From Candidatus Dormiibacterota bacterium (GTDB lineage Bacteria > Chloroflexota > Dormibacteria > UBA8260 > Bog-877), in the NCBI GenBank assembly GCA_003133485.1, contig PKXR01000036.1, forward strand, positions 4,049 through 24,816: a DNA stretch of 20,768 nt, read 5' to 3'. The first letter of the stretch is position 1; each line of letters starts with the position of its first letter. The position numbers and the translations under genes were made by a program. Below, in pieces: positions 8,006 to 15,978 of the stretch. The notes under the pieces were generated by a model. The model searched no databases and was not told where the DNA came from. It saw only the letters and a list, made by a program, of their open reading frames with translations.

Positions 8006-8251
8006 GTGGGCAGCTTCCGTTGTCCTGCGCGGCGGATTGATAGTGGCTAGAGCTGCCCCCTGGTTGGCCGCAGGACAACAAACCCGAATCCACTCGGGTA
8101 CATTGGTGGACAAGATCGCAACGTGGTAGCCACTGCCGGCGCCGCCGCGCGTCAGGTACAGAGCGAGCATATTCTGATTAGGCTTGTGGTCCATGTACGT
8201 CCACCGAGTACCTTGCCTGAAGTCATGATATGCGGCAACGACGAGAACTTT
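8006..8251 (-). pseudogene. Acyl-CoA synthetase (AMP-binding) N-terminal remnant
   Basis: About 80 residues on the minus strand read like the early part of a fatty-acyl/aryl-CoA ligase: LVVAAYHDFRQGTRWTYMD, a spacer, then YHVAILSTNVPEWI and [13 protein letters not shown]. These match the RWTYaEl, GDrVAI...N.PEW and GAvLv.iNP.yRt.E segments of the family. The ATP-binding loop and everything after it are missing, and the frame on either side is unrelated. Ligases of this kind activate carboxylic acids with CoA, in line with the CoA enzymes further right. It lies just upstream of the urocanase on the same strand. Confidence 0.6.
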
Positions 8252-8870
8252 GTGGCTAGTGCAGATGAAGCTCCAACGTCCCCCAAACCGGCGACTACGG
8301 GAACCACGAGGTGAACTCCTGCCGGGTGAGACTCCCACCAGGCAACTCCGGACACGAGCATCACATCCATCCCGCGTATGCCGACGGGGCTGCGCCGGCA
8401 AGTCGACGAGGCAAGCCGGCCCCACTGACCCGTGCACCGCTTCAACTGGAGTTCACGTCCTCCTAAACTTGAACTGAACGACTCATGGACCTCATACGAC
8501 CGCTCAGGAGGCCGATTGCCTCGTTCTTCCGGCCCGGATCATCCGCTACGAAGCATTCAGAAGATATAATAGAGGTCATGTCCGTGTCAAGCCCCCTGTG
8601 CCTCCCGACGGTCGGCAACACCCGCATGGATGAGGAGGGTGCGCGACACTCGGCTCACCGCTCGGCGTCGGGATGCCAAGCCGCCCAGCTTCGGCGTTAC
8701 TCACCCGTGGAGACTGCCTCGGGACAGTTCCATGAGGTCGACCCACGACTCACCAAAGTGCGCCCTCTGCGGCGCCGATGTAGCCACGGCTTGCGCCCGT
8801 CGAGCCACCACCGTGGCCCGGCCTCTCTGGCGTGGGCGGAACCGGAATCACGAGTCGCAAGGAGCGCGCG
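8252..8870. other. No recognisable gene upstream of padR-like gene
   Basis: About 620 bases. Short open frames on both strands show no family motif. A TATAAT hexamer at 8565-8570 is a possible -10 element, followed closely by ATG at 8578, but there is no matching -35 and the frame after it is not protein-like. The region probably holds promoters for the divergent urocanase and PadR transcripts plus decayed DNA. Confidence 0.4.
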
Positions 8871-9647
8871 ATGAGCTCTGGGCTGGGTCAACGTGCATCA
8901 TCAAGTACCCCAACCGTGGATCGGCTATCCACAGACCCAAAACAGGGGCGAAGCGAGAAGCTGACACCCACTTCCTATACCGTGTTGGGTATGGTGGCCT
9001 TGCGAGGACCTTCGACTCCTTACGATCTGAAGCGAGCGGTCGCTCGCTCAGTCGGATACTTCTGGCGGTTCCCGCACACCCAGCTATACGATGAGCCTGC
9101 TCGTCTTGCCCGTCGCGGGCTGCTGCAGGTCAGTCAGGAGGCGGAAGGACGGCGCCGACGAACATATAGGATCACTCGAGAGGGCCTTGCAGCCCTTCGG
9201 GACTGGATCCGTCAGTCATCCGCAGACCATTTTCAGCTTCGAAGTGAGGCGGAGTTGAAGCTTTTCTTCAGCGAGTTAGGTGACCCAATTGACATTGTGC
9301 ATCTTGCGCAACGTCAGGTGACAGCGCACGAGGATCGGCTTAGAGAGTACGAGCTTATGCAGAGCAGGTATTCGGCGATTCCTGAGCTCAGTAATCGCCT
9401 CGTGCCACTTGTGCTCGGTGTAGCCCTTGAGCGGGCTGCGCTGGAGTTTTGGCGCGACCTTGTGCACGGAACGAGCGCTACCACCTCCGAGTTGGGATTG
9501 ACCACCGCGGGAACCAAGCTGCCCACAGCGCGATCCGGCCCAAAGCCGTCAGTTCATGACGACGGCGTTCGGATAGGTTCACAGCCGCGCCGTAAGGGTC
9601 AAAGCCAAGCGGATAAGGAACGCAGTGCTCAGACGTCGGGGAGTTAG
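8871..9647 (+). CDS. PadR family transcriptional regulator
   Basis: A 258-residue protein with an N-terminal winged helix at about residues 30-105 (LTPTSYTVLGMVALRGPSTPYDLKR, then QLYDEPARLARRGLL and RRRTYRITREGLAALRDW). A mostly helical dimerisation part follows to about residue 190, then a polar tail. PadR proteins bind operators as dimers and usually repress catabolic or efflux genes until a small, often aromatic, ligand binds. ATG at 8871 is preferred because AAGGAG sits six bases upstream; an in-frame GTG at 8832 has no such signal. It heads the plus-strand gene series and is divergent from the urocanase, so it is the best candidate regulator of the island pathway. Confidence 0.87.
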   Translation: MSSGLGQRASSSTPTVDRLSTDPKQGRSEKLTPTSYTVLGMVALRGPSTPYDLKRAVARSVGYFWRFPHTQLYDEPARLARRGLLQVSQEAEGRRRRTYRITREGLAALRDWIRQSSADHFQLRSEAELKLFFSELGDPIDIVHLAQRQVTAHEDRLREYELMQSRYSAIPELSNRLVPLVLGVALERAALEFWRDLVHGTSATTSELGLTTAGTKLPTARSGPKPSVHDDGVRIGSQPRRKGQSQADKERSAQTSGS

Positions 9648-9846
9648 GGAGCAAGCTGGGGTGCAGGAGTCTGGGGCTTGGGCCTCCGTGCAGATGCGCA
9701 GGACACTTTCATGGCGCTGGCGACGAGATAGCGTCGGTGGCTAGGGCAGCTGGCCGCCGGAAACGAGACGATAATCCGGCGGCTGGTGGCGGAGGCATGA
9801 GTGTTCGCCACGCCTCGACTGTCCATAGGTAGTTGAAGGGGAATTG

Positions 9847-9903
9847 ATGACAACAGTGGGACACGGGGTGGCTGGCCCACGCATACGACGCCATCTGGGG
9901 TAA
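9847..9903 (+). CDS. Possible 18-residue leader ORF before the VOC gene
   Basis: ATG at 9847 has a purine-rich AAGGGG just upstream and is followed by 18 codons (starting MTTVGHGVAG) and TAA at 9901, seven bases before the VOC start. It has no similarity I know. It may be a leader peptide coupled to the next gene, or the stub of a deleted gene. Length alone makes it uncertain. Confidence 0.3.
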   Translation: MTTVGHGVAGPRIRRHLG

Positions 9904-9909
9904 GCCCAA

Positions 9910-10398
9910 ATGTCAACGACCGGACAATCAACCGTGAGTGGCTTTCGGACGATCCAGCATTTTGGGTTCGCAGTGTCAAACCTCGAGAGGTCCGTGGACT
10001 TCTACACTAGCGTCTTTGGATATGGCCCTGCTTCTCGGTTCGTCTCGGACGGACCCTACCTTTCGGAAATGCTAGGACATGCACAATGCCGCATGGTGGC
10101 GGCGCTATTCGAGCTGCCAGGGACGTCTGAGACGCTGGAATTGCTCGAATACCTCAATCCTCCCATGCGGCTCCAGGAAACGGCGTTCTTCACGGTCGGC
10201 AACGGACACTTTTCTTTGCTTACAGTGGATCTGGACAGAGAGGTCGCTAGGCTGCGGAGCCTCGGCGTGACGGTACTTGGGAGCGCTCCGGTCGACATCA
10301 CTGTCGGGCGGAATAGCGGTGGTAGAGTTGCCTATTTGTGCGACCCAGACGGTATCGGCTTGGAGCTGATGGAGGCGCCGTCCGTTGGGCGGGGCTAG
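9910..10398 (+). CDS. VOC/glyoxalase-fold metalloprotein
   Basis: A 162-residue protein with two vicinal-oxygen-chelate modules. The expected metal ligands are present: H17 in IQHFGFAV, a glutamate in LELLEYL (E77 or E80), H100 in GNGHFSLLTVD and E152 in GIGLELME. The family includes glyoxalase I, methylmalonyl-CoA epimerase and ring-cleaving dioxygenases. The single-domain length and the nearby acyl-CoA enzymes make an isomerase/epimerase or lyase on an acid or CoA ester plausible, but the reaction is not readable. CTGGGG lies upstream of the ATG. The next gene starts about 145 bases later. Confidence 0.82.
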   Translation: MSTTGQSTVSGFRTIQHFGFAVSNLERSVDFYTSVFGYGPASRFVSDGPYLSEMLGHAQCRMVAALFELPGTSETLELLEYLNPPMRLQETAFFTVGNGHFSLLTVDLDREVARLRSLGVTVLGSAPVDITVGRNSGGRVAYLCDPDGIGLELMEAPSVGRG

Positions 10399-10543
10399 GT
10401 CGGGGAGGCAGCCGGCGGTCCTGTCTCGTGTTCAGAGAGCCGGTCGGTACCGAGCGAGGTGACCAGTGGCATATCGCTCAAGCCTGCCGTGGTAAAGATG
10501 CATTGCCGTCTACTGAGCGTCCCAATGTGAAGAGGAGATCAGA

Positions 10544-11743
10544 GTGACAAAGGCTGGGTCGTTACCCGGTTCCCAAGCTCAGGTCGGCGAGGCAAGCCTG
10601 GCCGAAGAGGAGCTTCGGATGTCTATCCGCGAGTTCGTGAGTGCCAAGGTCATGCCGGGGGCTGCTGGGCGCGACCAGACTTCAGAGTTCCCCCGCACCC
10701 TGATTGACGAACTAGGGCGACTGGATGTGATGGGTATCGGCGTGCCCGCCGAGTTTGGCGGGGTGAGCTTGCCCGCAACGGTCCGTACCGCCGCGATCGA
10801 GGAGATCGCTTGGGGAGACGCCGCCCTGGCATCCATCTATACCGCCCACTACCTTGCGATTGAAGCCTTGCTACTCTTCGGCTCAGACCGACAGAAGAGA
10901 GAGCACCTAATCGATCTCGCCGCCGGCCGGGGTTTGGGAGCGTTCGCCCTGACCGAGCCGGAGGCCGGGTCGGACATTGGCTCCATGCGCATGCACGCCG
11001 TCAGGACGGCAAAAGACTGGAAGCTCAGCGGAACAAAGACGTTCATCAGCAACGCCAAGGAAGCCTCGGTACTGATCGTGTTCGCCAAGACAACTCCGTC
11101 CGCCGGATTCCGTGGCATTAGCGCATTCATTGTGCCTGCTGGTCTGCCGGGAGTGACCTTCTCACCGGCGCAAGAGAAGTGCGGTATTCGCGCTGCCCCC
11201 ACCTACACGATGTACTTTGAGGGCGTTACCCTTCCGTCTGAGGCTCTTCTAGGAAGCGAGGGGGCAGGCGGAATCATCGCATTGACTACGCTCAATCCTG
11301 GTCGGATCGATATCGCTGCGATGGGCTGCGGCATAGCACTCCGAGCTCTCCGGCTGGCTACAGAGTACGCTACGAGTCGTCGCCAGTTCGGCACACCACT
11401 GCGGGACATGCAGGCAGTCCAACTTCTGCTCGGCGAGATGGCTGTCACTGTGGCTGCTGCACGGGCCGTGACGAGAGAGGCTGCCCAAGCCAAGGATGCT
11501 ACGCGAGACATCCGGCGTATTGCCGCGATTGCGAAGTACATTGCAAGCGAAGGCTGTTTTTCAGTAGTGGACAAGGCGCTACAGATTCATGGCGGGGCAG
11601 GATACATGCGGGAACTGGAGATCGAACGCTTATATCGCGACTGTCGTATTTTGCGGATTTTTGAAGGGACGTCACAGATTCAGCTTCTCGCCGTGACCCG
11701 CGATTTGCTGCAGAGCTTCGACAGCGTAAGTGATGGGCGGTAA
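10544..11743 (+). CDS. Acyl-CoA dehydrogenase
   Basis: A 399-residue flavoenzyme with the full family layout: an N-terminal helical domain, the FAD/substrate motif FALTEPEAGSD near residue 134, a beta domain, and a C-terminal helical domain with RRQFGTPL and ending in FEGTSQIQ, whose glutamate (E374) fits the catalytic base of medium- and short-chain enzymes. It would remove two hydrogens from the alpha-beta carbons of a CoA thioester and pass electrons to ETF. GTG start at 10544 with AGAGGAG a suitable distance upstream. The CoA-transferase follows closely, so the two probably share a transcript and a substrate. Confidence 0.93.
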   Translation: MTKAGSLPGSQAQVGEASLAEEELRMSIREFVSAKVMPGAAGRDQTSEFPRTLIDELGRLDVMGIGVPAEFGGVSLPATVRTAAIEEIAWGDAALASIYTAHYLAIEALLLFGSDRQKREHLIDLAAGRGLGAFALTEPEAGSDIGSMRMHAVRTAKDWKLSGTKTFISNAKEASVLIVFAKTTPSAGFRGISAFIVPAGLPGVTFSPAQEKCGIRAAPTYTMYFEGVTLPSEALLGSEGAGGIIALTTLNPGRIDIAAMGCGIALRALRLATEYATSRRQFGTPLRDMQAVQLLLGEMAVTVAAARAVTREAAQAKDATRDIRRIAAIAKYIASEGCFSVVDKALQIHGGAGYMRELEIERLYRDCRILRIFEGTSQIQLLAVTRDLLQSFDSVSDGR

Positions 11744-11816
11744 CGGGAGCAGACCGACGGGATTGCTGTCCTGCTGTCGGTGCCTAGTAAGAACTACTCT
11801 TAGCAGGTGGGACCAA

Positions 11817-12980
11817 TTGGGTAAGTTATCAGGGATCCGCGTGTTGGACCTTTCTCGGGTCCTGTCGGGACCTTACTGCACGGTGCTCCTAGCGGACCTA
11901 GGCGCTGAAGTAATTAAGATCGAGGCGCCTCACGGTGGCGACGACGCCCGATCGCTGGGGCCCTTCAAAAACGGTGAGAGCCTGTATTTTGCCCTTCTCA
12001 ATCGCGGCAAGAAGAGCGTCACGCTCGACCTAAAGGATCCCAAGGGCCAGGCAGCGATCAGAAGACTAGTTGAAAGCTGCGACGTGTTAGTGGAGAACTT
12101 CCGTCCTGGTGTGGCCGCGCGGCTCGGCATCGACTATCCGACCCTTACCGTGCGCAACCCGGGTTTGGTTTACGTGAGCATCTCGGGGTTCGGGCAAGAA
12201 GGCCCACTGGCCAATCTGCCGGCGTATGACATCGTGGTCCAGGCCATGTCGGGACTTATGAGCATCACCGGCTGGCCAGACGGACCTCCAACAAGAGCGG
12301 GAGAATCTCTTGGGGACATCGTAGCTGGACTCTTTGCTGCTTGGGCGATCATGGTAGGACTCTTCGATCGGGAGAGGACAGGTAGAGGGACGCACATTGA
12401 TCTGGCCATGCTGGATTGTCTGATGGCGGTCGAAGTGACAGCGCTCAGCCAGGTCAACGCAACTGGTGTCGCGCCAGGTAGAGTGGGCAACCGCCACCCT
12501 GTGTCGACACCGTTTGACACGTACCAGGCCTCGGATGGACTAGTAGTGCTGGCTGTGGCTAACGATAAGTCTTTTGCACGCCTCGCTTCGCTCCTCGACC
12601 ACCCGGAGTGGTGTACGGACGAGAGGTTCTGCAGCGACGAGGCTCGCACGCTCCATGAGCGAGAGCTACGAGCGTTCATCGAGGCCTGGAGCAGCAGGAA
12701 GACAGTGACTCAAGTAGTTGAGTCGGCAAGGGAGAGTGGAGTGGCAGCATCCGCAATCTGGGATCTCAAGCAGGCTCTTAGCAGTGAGCAGGTGAAAGAG
12801 CGCGCATCCGTGGTGCGCGTCGCGCACCCGCGAGCGGGCACCATGAGCATCATTCCTCAGCCAGCGCGATTCTCTGACCAGCCGCGGGAGTTCCTAACCT
12901 CGAGCCCGAGTCTAGGCCAGGACACCGAGGCGATTCTGTCCGACTTGGGACTGGAGGCGGCTGGTGGGACAAGTCCGTGA
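11817..12980 (+). CDS. Family III CoA-transferase (CaiB/BaiF)
   Basis: A 387-residue protein that opens exactly like the family (LSGIRVLDLSRVLSGPY, then LLADLGAEVIKIE) and has VENFRPGVA, SISGFGQEGP and the TGRGTHIDLAMLD segment. The aspartate of GESLGDIVAG (D167) corresponds to the catalytic Asp that forms the acyl-anhydride. Such enzymes move CoA between two carboxylic acids, typically activating a substrate while releasing a product. I start it at TTG 11817, with AGGTGG six bases upstream and the conserved N-terminus immediately after. A longer in-frame version from GTG 11730 would overlap the dehydrogenase and add residues unlike the family. Confidence 0.9.
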   Translation: MGKLSGIRVLDLSRVLSGPYCTVLLADLGAEVIKIEAPHGGDDARSLGPFKNGESLYFALLNRGKKSVTLDLKDPKGQAAIRRLVESCDVLVENFRPGVAARLGIDYPTLTVRNPGLVYVSISGFGQEGPLANLPAYDIVVQAMSGLMSITGWPDGPPTRAGESLGDIVAGLFAAWAIMVGLFDRERTGRGTHIDLAMLDCLMAVEVTALSQVNATGVAPGRVGNRHPVSTPFDTYQASDGLVVLAVANDKSFARLASLLDHPEWCTDERFCSDEARTLHERELRAFIEAWSSRKTVTQVVESARESGVAASAIWDLKQALSSEQVKERASVVRVAHPRAGTMSIIPQPARFSDQPREFLTSSPSLGQDTEAILSDLGLEAAGGTSP

Positions 12981-13318
12981 TGGTGGCTTAGGTGGCTCCG
13001 CCCGACCATGAAGAGTGCTTCTTTCCCCCCGCCCAGCTTTGGCAGGCGTCAAAGGAGAGCTCCACCGTAGATAGGTCTCGACCGTGCCCTGGAGAGATCG
13101 ATGACGGCCTTAGCGAAGTGGGTCTCCCGAGCCTCCGCCGTTCCACTTTGAGGCCTGAGACGCTCGCCCGGTCGGCCGGGCTGGGGGAAGTCAATTTTGC
13201 ACGCCTTGATCTTGGCTATACATATAGACGGGTCCGTGTTGGAACTGAATCGGCGCTCAGCACGTGGGGACAGGGAGCTGCGGGCTCTTGTTAGAGCCCG
13301 AGAGGAATGGGCAGGGGC
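12981..13318. other. No recognisable gene
   Basis: About 340 bases after the CoA-transferase with no convincing frame. A weak promoter-like pair (TTGCAC, then TACATA 16 bases later, near 13194-13221) is the only regulatory signal I see, and it has no clear gene start after it. Confidence 0.35.
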
Positions 13319-13507
13319 CTAACCGTCTGAGATCAAATCCCGATGCCAATCGGCGCGCTCGAAACCGCCGACACCGGGCCTCTCTGCCCTGGCGAGTAGT
13401 GCCTGGTAACGGGCGCCGGAGTCAGTGTCGATCTCCTCTAGCGCCCGATTCATCCTCCCGGTGACCGGCTCGCTACGCGACTCTGGGCCCCAGCGTCGTC
13501 GGCGCAA
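13319..13507 (-). pseudogene. Crotonase (enoyl-CoA hydratase/isomerase) remnant
   Basis: On the minus strand MNRALEEIDTDSGAR, then LLARAERPGVGGF and ADWHRDLI, reads like the core of a crotonase, where ELn.ALeeid.D..vra.vLtGag..FsaGADl is the rule. The chain stops right after this block, and the oxyanion-hole and C-terminal parts are missing. Further upstream on the same strand (about 13690-13734), in another frame, VARLALNRNSD resembles the usual crotonase start but is too short to be sure. It is antisense to its neighbours and clearly broken. Crotonases hydrate the product of an acyl-CoA dehydrogenase, so the piece fits the local theme. Confidence 0.5.
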
Positions 13508-13948
13508 TCGTCATCCGGCGACGCGCGGCGTCTGGCCTGAGCAGGCGAGAGATGCCGAAACTCGTCGACCGTGCGTTGCCTCTGAACGCGTATGCGTGTC
13601 ACTCGGTCCGCTCCGAGAGGCGTGTTCGGTCTCGGATCCAAAGCGGATCGCCCGGGCGTCGCAGCCAGCCAGCGCCCATCGGAATTCCGATTGAGCGCCA
13701 GACGCGCCACCCGCGGTCGTGTAGCGATAAGCACGGCGCCGCCTCAAGGCATGGCCTGGGAGCCTGGCGGAGCCGTCGACCGTCGAAGCCCGAACACTCC
13801 CCTCTCGAAGCCCAGCGAGAAGTGACCGGACCCCATTGCTTAACTACATCCGGCAGCCTATCATGCGCTTCGCATGCTCCGCACCGAACGGTAGCAAATC
13901 TGCCCCCCCGGTAGGGTGGAGAAAGCGCTTCTTGGAGGGGATTGAGAC
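13508..13948. other. Upstream region of the NCS1 permease
   Basis: About 440 bases. Short frames on both strands show no intact family, apart from the possible extra crotonase piece near 13690-13734. Just before the permease, AAAGCGCTT at 13922-13930 contains the palindrome AAGCGCTT, a possible operator half or whole site; the permease ribosome site GGAGGGG follows at 13934-13940. Confidence 0.35.
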
Positions 13949-15391
13949 ATGAAGCACCCGGAGGCTTCGCCTGAGCAGAGGCTGGTTGCCGTGGAGACCC
14001 AACTGGGGCTCGAGAAGCGGGGGATCGACTACATTCCTCCCGACGAGCGCCACGGCCGGCCGAACACACTATTGACGTTCTGGGGAGCATCCACCGTGAC
14101 GGTAGTCGCGGCCGTGACTGGTGCTCTCACGATCGCTTTCGGCCTTGACCTCCAGTGGGCGATTCTCACTATAGTGATTGGCAACGTCTTTGGTGGCCTC
14201 TTCATGGCGTATCACTCGGTCCAAGGGCCGAGGCTCGGTATGCCGCAGATGATTCAGAGCCGCGCCCAATTCGGATTCTACGGAGCACTTCTCCCCCTCC
14301 TGGTAGTGCTTGTCTTGTACATTGGCTACTTCGTCCTCGGCATAGTCGTCGGAGGGCAGGCGCTGTCGGCACTGACTCATATGCCGGTTCAAGTAGCCAT
14401 GATCATCTCTGCCGCGATTATGCTGGGTATGACATGGTTTGGATACGACCTGTTCCACCGCTACAATCGCATCATCTCGGTGCTGTCGGTCCTTCTGTTT
14501 GTAGCGCTGACGATTAGACTGTTGACCCTGCTTCCGGCGGCGCACCTCGTGTCGTCGCCGGCGGCTTATGGCACGATCCTTCTGTCAATCTCCGTCTTCG
14601 CTTCGTGGCAGATCACGTATGCTCCTTATGTCTCTGACTACTCGAGGTACCTGCCCGTTTCCACACCAAGTACGCGAACGTTTTGGTACACGTACGTGGG
14701 CTCGGTGGGCGGGTCAATCTGGGCCATGAGCCTGGGAGCTATCGCAGCTGCAATCGCGTCGCATGCCTTCGATGCGAACGCGAGCGGTTATTTCGCATCG
14801 CTCTTCCCTCTCGGCGCCGAATGGCTGGTCTTGCTGATCCTAGTGCTCGGAGTGTATGCCTCGAACTATGAGAATCCCTACGGGGCATTCCTAACTGTTC
14901 TGACCGCAATCTCTCCCACTGGGACTCGCGCCTCCGGTGCGACTCTTCGAATTATCTTCACGACCGTAATCACAGTTGTGAGCACTGTCATAGCGTTCCT
15001 AGCGACCGCAAACTTCCTGACCAACCTCGAAAATTTCCTCGTTTACGTTCTGGTCGTCCTCATCCCGTGGACTGCGATCAACCTTACAGACTTTTACCTG
15101 GTGCGACGGGGACACTATGCAATCAGCGAATTCTTTAAGATCGATGGTATCTACGGCGGTATCAATTGGCTCACCATAGGGGTCTTTCTTTTCACCATCC
15201 TTATCGAGATTCCGTTCCTCGACACTGCGTATTATGAAGGCCCCCTCGCGCACAGGCTTGGCGGCGGAGACATCTCCTGGATCGTGGGCGCCATTGTGGC
15301 CTCCTTGCTTTACTATTTTCTCGCAACGCGAGTCGGTCACTATCACGGAGAGTCGGATCCTCCGATCGCAGCACAGGGTCGGCCCGCGTGA
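13949..15391 (+). CDS. NCS1 family permease (cytosine/hydantoin/purine type)
   Basis: A 480-residue transporter with about twelve membrane segments. The cytoplasmic N-terminus ends in RGIDYIPPDERHGRP, followed by FWGASTVTVVAAVTGA, the standard NCS1 opening. GNVFGGLFMAYHSVQGPRLGMPQM in segments 2-3, ITYAPYVSDYSRYLP in the middle and INLTDFYLVRRGHY near segment 9-10 are further family marks. NCS1 carriers import nucleobases, allantoin or hydantoins (Mhp1) with sodium or protons. With a hydantoinase downstream, a hydantoin or imidazole compound is the natural guess. ATG at 13949 has GGAGGGG upstream. Confidence 0.93.
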   Translation: MKHPEASPEQRLVAVETQLGLEKRGIDYIPPDERHGRPNTLLTFWGASTVTVVAAVTGALTIAFGLDLQWAILTIVIGNVFGGLFMAYHSVQGPRLGMPQMIQSRAQFGFYGALLPLLVVLVLYIGYFVLGIVVGGQALSALTHMPVQVAMIISAAIMLGMTWFGYDLFHRYNRIISVLSVLLFVALTIRLLTLLPAAHLVSSPAAYGTILLSISVFASWQITYAPYVSDYSRYLPVSTPSTRTFWYTYVGSVGGSIWAMSLGAIAAAIASHAFDANASGYFASLFPLGAEWLVLLILVLGVYASNYENPYGAFLTVLTAISPTGTRASGATLRIIFTTVITVVSTVIAFLATANFLTNLENFLVYVLVVLIPWTAINLTDFYLVRRGHYAISEFFKIDGIYGGINWLTIGVFLFTILIEIPFLDTAYYEGPLAHRLGGGDISWIVGAIVASLLYYFLATRVGHYHGESDPPIAAQGRPA

Positions 15392-15978
15392 GCAGAGATC
15401 CTATCGGCAGTCAGCGGCGGTCGGAACGCCCACCCCCGAGGCTTCCGACGTGGGGTGCACGTGTGGGAGCGGCGCCATGACCACTCGGGCGACGCACCTC
15501 GGGTGTGAGCGGGTATGAGAGAGTGGTCTCAGGCGACCACTGACGGTCTACGGCTCGCACCGCAGCCAACTCTGTCGAGCGATTCGTGACTTCCGCGCGA
15601 TACAGCTAGTGCGGGAGGAGCGGGATCCGTTGTTCCGTGCAAGTCGGGACATCGTATGTTGGCGTCCGACGTAGCGAGGGCCGGCGTGGCGGGGCGCCAC
15701 TACGCGACGATCTCAAAGCATACTGTGACAGAGTCAAGCGATCAGGTGGCCCACGATACGCTACCGGTCCCGGGCGAGGCGCCCTACCTCGGCGACGGCG
15801 AGAAACAGCGACTCTCCGATCGTTCTCGAATACTGCTCCTCTATCAGAGAATCGCAAAAATCGATTCCCTGGCAACTGGTCACTCTATGGGCCAGGGATG
15901 TAGAAGGCGAAATAGTCAGGTGATGAGGACGGTCTGAAGGAAGTTGAGCCCGGAGTGTACACTGTGTGAGGACTTCAG
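15392..15978. other. Intergenic region between permease and hydantoinase
   Basis: About 590 bases without a recognisable gene. Open frames such as 15656-15937 on the plus strand lack motifs and good ribosome sites. The only structure I can support is a perfect palindrome just before the hydantoinase, listed separately. The gap suggests that the hydantoinase series has its own promoter. Confidence 0.4.
15954..15963. promoter_or_regulatory. Palindrome AGTGTACACT before the hydantoinase
   Basis: A perfect ten-base palindrome 15 bases ahead of the hydantoinase start codon, where a repressor could block transcription or translation initiation. PadR-family operators are often short inverted repeats of GT/AC-rich halves, so the island's own PadR protein is a possible binder. 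No second exact copy was found by eye. Confidence 0.35.

Noticed and set aside
8485..8870. Plus-strand frame of 129 residues and a TATAAT before it
   Set aside because: No family motif, no matching -35 element and no ribosome site; it runs into the PadR gene in another frame.
15656..15937. Possible 93-residue gene before the hydantoinase
   Set aside because: No motif, no ribosome site, and composition like non-coding DNA.
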